DNA of 64,000 nt from Vishniacozyma victoriae (taxonomy: Eukaryota > Basidiomycota > Tremellomycetes > Tremellales > Bulleribasidiaceae), in contig JADPYG010000088.1 of the NCBI GenBank assembly GCA_017654735.1, positions 1,798,001-1,862,000 of the forward strand. The letters are read 5' to 3'. A program made the translations under genes and the position numbers. This document shows, one piece after another, positions 55,282 to 64,000 of the stretch (position 1 is its first letter; each line of letters begins with the position of its first letter). A model generated the notes under the pieces. The model searched no databases. It was not told the origin of the DNA and saw nothing but the letters and a program-made list of their open reading frames with translations.

Positions 55282-57271
55282 TTACTCGTCCTTCCTGAAC
55301 CAGACCTCGGCTTCCTCTTCTACATGACTTACAACAGCTCGCTTGCCACGACTGCCTCCCCAGAAGTCCTCAAACATGCCCATGCCTTGCCCCTCCACAA
55401 AGACGGCAGTGCTTGTCCTTCCAACGTAAGCCGCCAACTCGCCTTGCGAGTTCTGCTTCACATTCACCATCGTGGTGTTATAGACCGGTCCGTCAAAGTG
55501 TGTGTAGACATATACCGATCCGAACAACTTGTTCATCTCAGCGAACATGAGCGGTTTGGTCAGACCAGCCTGCGTGGTCATGGCTTTACTGATTGCCCGT
55601 AAGTATGCTGTCGCCATTGTGCCGTCGACATCGAAGAAGTCGTCATGATTTGCGTCCTCGAAAGTCTTGATCTCGAGACTTCCGTATCCGGCATCCGAGT
55701 AGATGCCGACCAAGGACTCTGTCGAGGGCGCGGGACGAGGCTTGTCCGGAAGTGGGGTATGCATCGATGCGTTTCGGTAACCCGGAGTGACTAGTCTCTC
55801 TTCCCAGTCAATAGGGTCAAGACCTAGCAAAGCATCCAGGATTCCATACACCAGTGTACTCTTGAGTAGACCGCCAACATCGTCATCGTTGATCCCGAGG
55901 AAGAAGCCAACACCGAGGGCCGGAAGTCTGGTGATCTGGGTAGAGAAGCCGGGAACGTCTCCTCCATGCCTGACCGTCAATCTGACTGAACAGCTGAACG
56001 TTGCTCCACCTACTGAATGACTTCGTGACCCCGATAATTCAGCGTTACTTGACCTTGTCCATAATTATCTGCCCCGACTTCATCATACTCTACCGTGACG
56101 CCAAAAGCAGGGATGAAGGTCTTGTGGGTTTCGGCGATCACTTTGGCGGGTAAAGCGCTTGGATCCAACAACTCCTTTAGCCACTTGAGCTGCTTCGTCA
56201 GCCATGACATGAACCACACTGTTGTCTAGACGTACCACGTCATTGGTGGAAGATACCAGTCCACCCGGTCCAGCCATGAAGAGACCATTACCCGTGGTAA
56301 ATAACGAAGTCTCGAACGGCTGGCCGTAACAACTCCTATCAAGTTTGTCTTGTTGCGCCCAGATCTCGGCGCATTTTGTCGAGTTCTTCTCAGCTCTTAC
56401 AAACGATCCCGATAGGCGACCGGTCATACTGGCTTCCGTGTGGTTGTATGTACTCGAAGTCATCCCTACCGGATCAAGGATATATGATTTGACATATTCG
56501 GTGTATGGTGCCTTGGTGACATGGGCCACAATCTCGGCGATGATCCAGTAGTGAAAGTTGTTGTATTGCATGACTTGGCGTATTTCGGTCGATGGCCTTA
56601 AATGTTGGAAGCGGGCGACAATCTTGCTCTGATCCTCTTCCCTGCATTGTCAGCTGTGACCGCCCAGGGTAGGCCAGCATGTGCACTAACGGATATGCAC
56701 CATCATGCCTAGGCATACCGCTGCGCATAGCTGAAAGTCAGTCACATCCTCGACCCTTGAGTTTTAGCATACTCACCCAAGAGGTCAAGTACGTCAAGAT
56801 GATCCTGCATGTACGGATCGAGCATGCGCCAGTCGGGTAGAATGTCTTTGATCTTTGTACTGTGATCCAGCTTGTCCCCGCTCTCCAGCACAGTCTCATT
56901 CTCGATCAGGAGACCGATGGACAGAGCGGCAAAGAGCTTGGAGTTTGACGCGATTGCAAACAACGTCTAGTAGGTTCAGCTTGAACCCTTTGTGATCATT
57001 TGACATCACTCACATCACCATCAATGGGCTTGCCTTCAGTGTCCATATATCCCAACCCATGAGTCTCGTTCTGCCATCCATCACTAGTGCGTTCAGGAGA
57101 GGCGATGACCCCTACGGTGATACCGGGTAGGTTGTATTTGATTCGCATCGATTCAGTCCATTCGAGGGCCTCTTTAGGAAGCAGGCCATGATGGGTTTGG
57201 GTCGGTGGAGAGAGAAAGTGGGGCAGAGCGATCACCGCACCCGATACGAGAGCTTGTAGCCATTGGTACAT
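55282..57271 (-). CDS. Serine beta-lactamase-like hydrolase (class C/esterase/D-peptidase family)
   Basis: The family includes class C beta-lactamases, EstB esterases and LACTB. The N-terminus has a hydrophobic stretch (LQALVSGAVIALPHFLSPP), so it is likely secreted or membrane-anchored. Active-site motifs: SxxK at TLFAIASNSKLFAALSIG, YxN at QYNNFHYWIIAEIVAHVTKA, and HGGDVPGF corresponding to the HxG/KTG motif. Other landmarks are LPDWRMLDPYMQDHLDVLDL, RSGMPRHDG, DPVGMTSSTYNHTEASMTGR and ASVAGPGG-like FMAGPGGLVSSTNDVVRWLK. A C-terminal lipocalin-like domain begins ESLVGIYSDAGYGSLEIKTF. Introns are present. The end is FRKDE at 55282. Neighbouring truncated copy at 54455-54982 indicates local duplication. 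Confidence 0.88.
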
Positions 57272-57812
57272 CGTGCGATGCGTGGTGAATATCCTGGGTG
57301 GTTGTGCGGAAGTCAGGTAGGAGAGAGGAAAAGACCAGATTACAAGTATTGGAAGGCTATTCTTGTAGGTGGGGGCTTACAGACTCGGCGACCTCATTTG
57401 TCGCTTGTTTCCCCTTTGTTCTTCTCCTGCACGTGGGGCCGACGGCGATTCCCATTGTCCTGCTTTTCTATATCTAGACAGCAGCCTTTAGTTGCGAGAG
57501 TGATCCTCCGGTCGATGATCGCTCTTACGGTGCATACTTGTGCATCTGACAATTGATGAGAACCAGTTCGGCCCAGCCCCGAAAATCGCTAATGTTAGTT
57601 GGAATTGCTGCCGACGTTTCCTGTCCCTGAGACAGGTCGTCCATTCTTCTATTCCCATCATTTGCTCTCCTGCGCAAGCTCTTGACGGCCGAAAGGAATG
57701 CTGTGAGCCCTGTAAGAACCCTGGCATACCCTTGTGCAGGAGGCGTCATCCGCGAAATTATGAGAGGGAGATATAAGCATGAATGAACGCCATCTGATAA
57801 GCATTTATTATC
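57272..57812. promoter_or_regulatory. Divergent promoter: hydrolase / MFS transporter
   Basis: Intergenic stretch of about 540 bases between divergent genes. No gene is seen. Shared control of the hydrolase and the transporter is possible from the arrangement, without a recognised motif. Confidence 0.4.
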
Positions 57813-59700
57813 ATGACCACAGATCATCTCCCCAATCCAATATCTGAGGATGCTGTTCTGGTATTGTCAACTGAGAAGGCGAATGGTGTCCCAGTCATTG
57901 ATGATGTCGATCAAGAAGACGTCGCCCCGACACAATCGAGACACATACCTCTTCGATACCGCCTGAGCGCTTTGGGGTTCATCATTTTCATCACCACCGG
58001 AATCGAATTCGCCGAATCGACACTCGGTCCACTGAAACATACACTAGTGACAGAACTTGGGGTCGACAGTGAGTCTCATTGGGAGGTTTGATGACCGGAC
58101 TGATAAATGTCAGATGCGCAATTTGGTGTGATAACCACTTCTACGAATCTGGTCAACACCATCCTGCCTATCTTGGGCGGTATAGGCATGGATTACTATG
58201 GTGCTGGGTAGTGGGTCGATCCATATCCCCCACTTGTAAAAGCTCATCATCAGTGCTGCACTGCTCGCCAGCTCCTTCTGTGCCATAGGCACAATCATTG
58301 CGGCATCAGTAGGCGTCCGTCCTCGACATCGCTGATGCAAGTCAGCGAACACAGGCCAGTACGGTCTCATGGTTGGAGGACGAGTCTTTATGGGACTAGG
58401 GAGTATCGTGATCGAGTCCACCCAATCGAAACTTTACGCGCACTGGTTCACCGGCACCAATCTCGCTTTTGTCGTCGCCCTTGATCTGGCATGGCGTTCA
58501 GTCGTCACGATTGTAGCCAGAGCTACCGCTGTGCCAATGAGCAACATTGACGGCTGGTACGGATGGGCCCTCTGGATACCTGCTATCCTTACTACGCTGT
58601 GTGTGGGGATCGTAATAGGGTACCTGTATTACGAGAAGACAGTACCGGCAGAGTATCGTCCCGTAATCGCTGCTCACACTGCCGAGATAGTTGGTTGGAG
58701 ACGATGGAATTTAGCGATGAAACGAGTGACGGGACTGCAAGTCATCTATCAAGGGTAAGCTGATCGTAGACCTATGTTTTTCTGGATATTCTGCGGAACA
58801 GAACTATTTCAGAACTCTGCTCGAAGCGTGTACACCCTCAATTTATCTGATGTACAACGTCGAACGAGGGGTACATCGAACTTGGCGGCAGGATACAACT
58901 CTTCTCTTCAGAATGTAGTCACAGTCGTAGTTGTACCGGTTATCGGCCTCTGTTTCGACCGATATGGCTGGAGGATGATTTATGGTATTACTTTCGTTTC
59001 GCTATATACCTCAAGTAGAAATTGACTCGGCAGTTTCGATAGGAGGAGCTCTTCACGTGGTGGTCTTCGCTCTCATTGGCCTGACGACTGTCAATCCGCT
59101 AGGACCTATCATTCTATCAAGCTTCGCATTATCCTTCAACGTCATTCCCTTCACTGCGTCAATTCCACTGCTCATCAACGATCCAACGATGATGGGTACT
59201 GCCTACGGGGTATGGACCTCTTTTGTTGGTCGCGCCGTTCCTCACTAGATCCACACAGCTGATGTCAGATCGCCTGCAACAACGTCATTTTAGAGGTGGC
59301 CACCGGTGCTATCGTGCGTCTTCATTTCCATAAGTAACTCCTCGCTGATCTGCAAGCAAGACAATACACCAGGCCAAACGTACGACAGGGTGATTTACAT
59401 CCTGCTCGCCATCAAAGGTGTCCAAGTCCTCTTGGGTCCCCTCTATGATTACCTCGACGGCAGACTGATTGGCCATACACTGCGGAAGAGTGAAAAGGAC
59501 CGCTTGGATTTGGGGGTCAACATGGCTCGACAGGACTTAGTTTTGCCGGGATGGAAGATACACCTGCCTACGACCTGGACAGTCATCTTTCAGCTTGGGA
59601 CAATGATAGTAGTCTCTTGGATAGTGAGTTTCACGTCTTGTTTTTTATGGCAACGAACTGATGCCTCCAGGTATACTTCGTATATCTAGCGAATCCATGA
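57813..59700 (+). CDS. Major facilitator transporter, MFSD1-like
   Basis: The start gives a 60-residue polar head, then YRLSALGFIIFITTGIEFAE and STLGPLKHTLVTELGVD. After the first intron, NAQFGVITTSTNLVNTILPI and LGGIGMDYYGAG match the MFSD1 branch. Next come GQYGLMVGGRVFMGLGSIVI, AHWFTGTNLAFVVALDLAWR and YGWALWIPAILTTLCVGIVI. The second half has LQNVVTVVVVPVIGLCFDRY and IILSSFALSFNVIPFTASIP. The last coding bases (VYFVYLANP) end at the TGA at 59698-59700. All introns read in frame by eye, so it seems intact. Substrate unknown. Confidence 0.8.
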
Positions 59701-59789
59701 CCGCGAAGATGGAAGAAAGGTCATTTCATGCTATGTATATGCTCCACTTTTCTTCTTGTCAGATACATTCATCACATCGCAGGACGCGT

Positions 59790-60491
59790 CTACTGGACAA
59801 GCTTGCTCAATCCACCTCCGAGAAGATTATCCAAGATACCGCTAAGAGTTCCACCCAGAAGCTCTGGGGAGTTTGCTAAAGAATCGCCAAGAGCAGGGAC
59901 TTGGTTTCTCAAGGTAATCAGAACCCCGCCGATTTCCGCTTCAAGAGCCCTGACGAGGTCGCCCTGCGAGATCAGCAAAGTATGAATGACAAGGAATGCA
60001 GACTTACGAGTCCGGGAATGCTGTCTAGACTTGCGGGTTGGTCTTTGAAGGCAGATCGTAGCTCCTCGACCATGGGGTTGACTTGACCGGCGCTGGGAAG
60101 TCAGTTGGGTCAGAACTGTACGTGGTAATTACGCACATATCCTCAGGTGACCCAAGGACTTCATCTGGCGAGAGTCCCCCGATGAGACCCTCAAACTCGG
60201 CGAACGAGTCTTTGAGGTGGGTGACATAACCTTCGGCGGTGGAGGTGGGTACCAATCCTCCACCGGCTTTCAACAGGTCGATGGTAGGCTGCTGCCTCTC
60301 AGTGTGCTGGTCGTCTCCGTATCCGGTCGTTTGGGACTCACAATCTTGGTCTTCAGATCTCCTAGAACAGAAACTAGGTCCAAAGGATTCGAGCTGGTAG
60401 GAGCTAGAGCCCTCTTCTCGGCAGCGGGAACTGGAGTACCCACAACTGCGGCAATGAAGGGCAGGGCAAAGATGGCGTTGAAGAATCTCAT
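59790..60491 (-). CDS. Small secreted protein of unknown function
   Basis: The start gives a signal peptide (MRFFNAIFALPFIAAVVGTP) followed by VPAAEKRALAPTSSNPLDLV, where KR may be a Kex2-type processing site. Exons continue QPTIDLLKAGGGLVPTSTAE, DSFAEFEGLIGGLSPDEVLG, VEELRSAFKDQPASLDSIPG and a last exon LISQGDLVRALEAEIGGVLI ending LSKLVQ at the TAG at 59790-59792. About 180 residues, helical, no cysteines seen. Similar in style to HsbA-like fungal cell-surface proteins, but I cannot establish the family. It is convergent with the MFS gene. Confidence 0.6.
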
Positions 60492-61915
60492 TATTGCTAT
60501 TTGAAGTGGTTGGTGAGTGTAGTCAAAGCGGTAGTGAGAGATACGAGGGAGAAACGGGTATGGCTCAACATGTATGCAGATGTCTTTGTCCTATTCTAAA
60601 AGCTAGCTGGCAAACATCATGTCATGATGTCAAATGTGCTAGGGATTTTGTAGACCGGTAGACCCAAGCTAATGATCTTTCAGGAATACCGGGTCTTCCT
60701 TCCCGCCACCCGGGTCCCTTAAGCGAACAACGTGATCGAAAAATGATCCTGCACTAATGATCACAAGGTTAGCAATCATGGAGTCATATCCGCAAGCGTA
60801 ATCACCATCATCCCTGTCACTTGATCTTCTTTACCAAAGGCAATATTATGAAATGGAAGTGACAGAAGAGAATAAGCACTTAGCGCTTTTTCGTGGATCG
60901 GGGGATGTAAGATATTTTGCAGACGTCAGCTTGAACATCTTTCAGGCAGTGACGTGGTACATGACGCGTCGGTGACACTTCCCCATCCCATGATATAACG
61001 CGACAGTGTGGTGGCTGCTCCGCATGATGCCATCCTAATCTCATGCTTACGAGGTGCTTCGATAGACTGGTAAGTAGGCCCCAAGAAAAGCACCAGCGTG
61101 ACTGTCAACCGGAGCCAAATGCCCCGCTCATGAACATCAAAGACATGGGCATATTCGCCGTCAGACCGAGCATGATATTGGCAACGCTCTTTCTGTCGGA
61201 ATGCGTCTTCTGTCGAGATCAGCTCGCAACACAGGCATGTGATATGGGGACCCAAGTAGAACCCCGGACTTGCAAGTTGCCATCACGAATGGCTTTGTAT
61301 CGATGGTACCTGTCCGTGCCGTTTGCTGACCTGTTCCATATACTTGGTCCAGTCCGAGATCCCAATCTTGCCGATGTGACAGGTATCCCTGATCAGATAT
61401 TGCAATTTATGCAAAAGCTGGACCGACGGCCTTGCCATCTGTCGGCGGCTTTTGCAGAAAGCCGACGCCCCGATGCTTGGCTTTTCTGGTTTGGTCGACG
61501 GGTAATTCATGAACCGGGATGTTTTCATATCTTTTTCACACAAGGAACACGGAGGATAGGTACCAAGCAGAACGTTATGCGGGATTTACCCCAGGCTGAG
61601 CAAACCAAGGAGGCTTGGACGTCAAAGTCTGAGTAACGTCAAGGGGTCTGGCCCCGCTGTCACCCCCGCAAAAGCCGGACCTTTGCATGTGCCTGGCGGT
61701 GGAAATGATCTCGCTGATCTGGGCCCTGTACCCCGCTGGTCAACCCTATTTGGGGACTTAGCGAGTCTTGGCAGACGTCGTACATGCTTACCAGGTTTGT
61801 GTTCTGACCAATAATCGTCCGTCAAAGACAGCAGAGGGCATCCCTATAAAACGCAGAGACGAGTGCCCCACCTCCACAGATCTTCTTCCCCTCGTTCAAT
61901 TACTCATCGCCCATC
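60492..61915. other. 1.4-kb gene-poor stretch
   Basis: No recognised gene. A 197-codon open frame on the plus strand (61043-61636) and fragments on the minus strand (60926-61255, 61283-61543) have no family resemblance; they may be decayed coding sequence or chance. The right end (about 61700-61915) should hold the promoter of the permease gene; CTATAAAACG (61843-61852) is a possible TATA box about 65 bases before its start. Confidence 0.5.
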
Positions 61916-63647
61916 ATGTCCGTCCCACCTATCATGACCGCCAAAGATCACTCGCCTTATGGTGAACAGAAGCCTAATGGGTCAGGCGAGTTTATCGAGG
62001 ATGCATCCAACCAGCCGGACCTGGAGTCACTCAACGTGGACATCAAGAAGCTAGTGCGAAAAGTGTAAGTCCCTCGACTGTTGTACTTGAGCTGTAGTAC
62101 TGATCGCCGCAGTGATTACCGTCTGGTTCCATGGCTATCGCTGCTCTACCTTCTCTCTTTCTTGGATAGGTCCAACATCGGAAATGCCAACCTCTTTGGT
62201 CTTTCTGTAGATCTCAAGCTCACAACTACCGAGTACCAAGCTTCTCTCGCTGTCTTCTTTGCATTCTACGTTTTGTTCGAGGTCCCTTCCAACATGGTGA
62301 TGAAAGCTTGGAGACCTTCTATGTGGCTGCCCACTATTATGATCGCCTGGGGGTGAGTTCAAGCAGGAATCTGAGAGTCTCAGGAGGCTGATAGATTCCA
62401 GTATCGTCATGATCGGTATGGGTTTCGTGAAAGGATTCAGCTCGCTTTTGGCAACTCGAATCTTGTTAGGTATGAGCAGCCCACAGACAGGCCCCTACGT
62501 GCCGCTAACTATCAGGTATCACCGAAGCTGGTCTCTTCCCTGGAGTCTCTTTCTTCCTTACTCAGTGGTACCGACGATACGAGATCAACTTCCGAATTGC
62601 GATCTTCTTCTCTGCCGCCACTGCCGCTGGAGCTTTCGGTGGTCTTCTCGCACGACTCATCAATCTTATGGACGGAGTCAGCGGATACGAGGGTTGGCGA
62701 TGGATCTTCATTCTTGAGGGTGAGTCTTGTACGGGAAGCGTCAGAGTAGTGCTAAAGTGACAGGCATTGTTACCGTGCTCGTCGCCATTGCTTCCTTCTG
62801 GATGCTGTACGACTACCCTGACACCGCCAAATTCCTTACTCATGATGAGCGAAGGGTTCTACAGGCTCGACTCCTCCTCGACAACGATGGGTGCAGTCAC
62901 GAGTACAAGAGGCGATTCATTCGAGATGCTTTCTTTGACTGGAAGATCTGGGTCTCGGCGGTCATGTTCCACGCAGCTCTCATGCCTGTCTACACCTTTT
63001 CTATCTTCTCTCCTACCCTGACTGCCAACCTGGGTTATGCCGCCGCCACCGCTCAACTTGTGAGTCCTTGATTTGATGACCTCAGTGGCAGACCTGACCC
63101 ATAGCTCTCTGTCCCTCCTTACATCCTCGCTGCTATCACAACCGTCAGTGCTGGTTACTGGTCCGACAAGATCCAGAAGCGAGGTCTCGTCGTTATGGTC
63201 TTCTCCTCTGTTGGTGCTCTCGGTTACTTGCTTCTCTTGGTCACCAACATTCCCGCTGTCAACTACATTGGACTCTTCCTAGCCGCTTCTGGAATGTACC
63301 CACTCATCCCCGTCGTCGTTTCATGGGGAGCCAACAACGTCGGTGGTTCCCTCAAAAAGGGTGTCGCAACCGCCATCATCGTTTCAGTCGGTAACGCCGG
63401 TGGTGTCGTTTCTTCTTTCATCTACCCCAAAGAAGATCGACCTCGATACTACAAAGGTCACGCAATCTGTTTGGCATACTGTGTTCTGGCATTCGTCTCT
63501 GCCGCCATCATGGTCATGTACTACAAAAAGGCCAACGCCAAAAAGGAAGCTCGAAACGCTGCTCGACACGCACCATTCACTGCCGAGGAAAAGAAGCAGT
63601 TCGAAGATGAGGGAGACAGTGTCGATTGGTTCAAGTACACCACTTAG
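61916..63647 (+). CDS. Allantoate-permease-type transporter (DAL5/TNA1, ACS family MFS)
   Basis: Members are plasma-membrane proton symporters for allantoate, nicotinate, biotin and related organic anions. The start (MSVPPIMTAKDHSPYGEQKP) opens a 50-residue cytosolic head. The signature of the family follows: DYRLVPWLSLLYLLSFLDRS, then NIGNANLFGL, YQASLAVFFAFYVLFEVPSN and GFVKGFSSLLATRILLGITE. Further: AGLFPGVSFFLTQWY, GGLLARLINLMDGVSGYEGW with RWIFILEG. The second half includes VPPYILAAITTVSAGYWSDK, GANNVGGSLKKGVATAIIVS and VSSFIYPKEDRPRYYKGHAI. The C-terminus ends DWFKYTT at the TAG at 63645-63647. Five or so short introns. The substrate cannot be told from sequence. Confidence 0.9.
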
Positions 63648-63802
63648 AACTTAGGTTGAAGAGATCTTATATTGTCATAGTTCATAGGGTCCCGGCGTGG
63701 TTTAGGTCTCAGGTTAGTTAGGGTCAAAGGTGAAGGACGATTGTACAAGTGTTAAAGTAGGATGAAATGCATTGTCGGTCAGAAGTCATCTTGCATCCTC
63801 GT

Positions 63803-63972
63803 TCACCAGCCATCCGTGATCCGGTTGATCTTGTCCAATTTAGCTAAAATGTCGACAAAGTCCACTGACATCATCAGTACATCCCAAGTGCGAACCCGTC
63901 AGACTCACGTAGCGAATTCCCAGCCTTCCTACCGCCAGGAGTTCCAGGTTGATCAGGACTCGCGTCCGACAT
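63803..63972 (-). CDS. Very small two-exon gene or terminal exons of a larger one
   Basis: From the ATG at 63970-63972, MSDASPDQPGTPGGRKAGNS is followed by a GTGAGT donor, a CTGAT branch and TGTCAG acceptor, and the second exon LDFVDILAKLDKINRITDGW ends in TGA (63803-63805). The second exon is amphipathic and helix-like. This gives a 41-residue protein. It could be a genuine small ORF or the start of a larger gene whose true splice pattern differs; nothing outside the window is visible. Confidence 0.35.
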
Positions 63973-64000
63973 TGTCGTATCTCCAGCATCAAGCAGTCCA

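Overview
The window is nuclear DNA of a basidiomycete fungus, most probably a tremellomycete yeast (Cryptococcus/Kwoniella type). This is inferred from tightly packed genes on both strands, many 35-60 nt introns with GT..CTGAC/CTAAC..AG signals in nearly every gene, and typical eukaryotic proteins (SEC13, VPS41, BRE1, APC4, NOC3, NudE, Sae2/CtIP). I see no rRNA, tRNA, CRISPR array, transposon or organellar sequence. Splice sites were read by eye, so gene ends are firmer than internal exon boundaries.

Layout. 0-4 kb: end of an unknown gene, MCM-binding protein, SEC13 and a Roadblock/LAMTOR2-like protein. 4.7-9.4 kb: a tandem array of three secreted GH128-type glycosidases on the minus strand; the most downstream copy has lost both catalytic glutamates. 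9.8-25 kb: housekeeping block with a PHOSPHO-type phosphatase, mitoribosomal mL43, THOC5, a LysM protein, a small unknown protein, APC4, a C2H2 zinc-finger protein, methylmalonate-semialdehyde dehydrogenase and VPS41. 25-33.6 kb: an unknown membrane protein, an intronless T4 Rnl1-like RNA ligase, a large gene-poor stretch, a GRDP/DUF1399-like protein, SFT2 and an RPR2/SNM1-like RNase P/MRP protein. 33.6-54 kb: mitochondrial 3-hydroxyacyl-CoA dehydrogenase, a MFS transporter with a large cytosolic loop, NOC3, a 100-residue unknown, the kinetochore protein Mis14/Nsl1, Sae2/CtIP, NudE, BRE1, mitoribosomal uL29m and a methyltransferase. 54-64 kb: a more accessory block with a serine beta-lactamase-like hydrolase, its truncated neighbour copy, a MFSD1-like transporter, a small secreted protein and an allantoate-permease-type transporter.

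The genes do not form one pathway. The two parts that look like recent, family-specific evolution are the GH128 array (cell-wall or environmental glucan, with one probable pseudoenzyme) and the right-hand block of hydrolase and transporters (nutrient uptake, partly degenerating). The most unusual single genes are the inactivated GH128 copy, the intronless RNA ligase, and two genes whose first coding exon appears to be the start codon alone.
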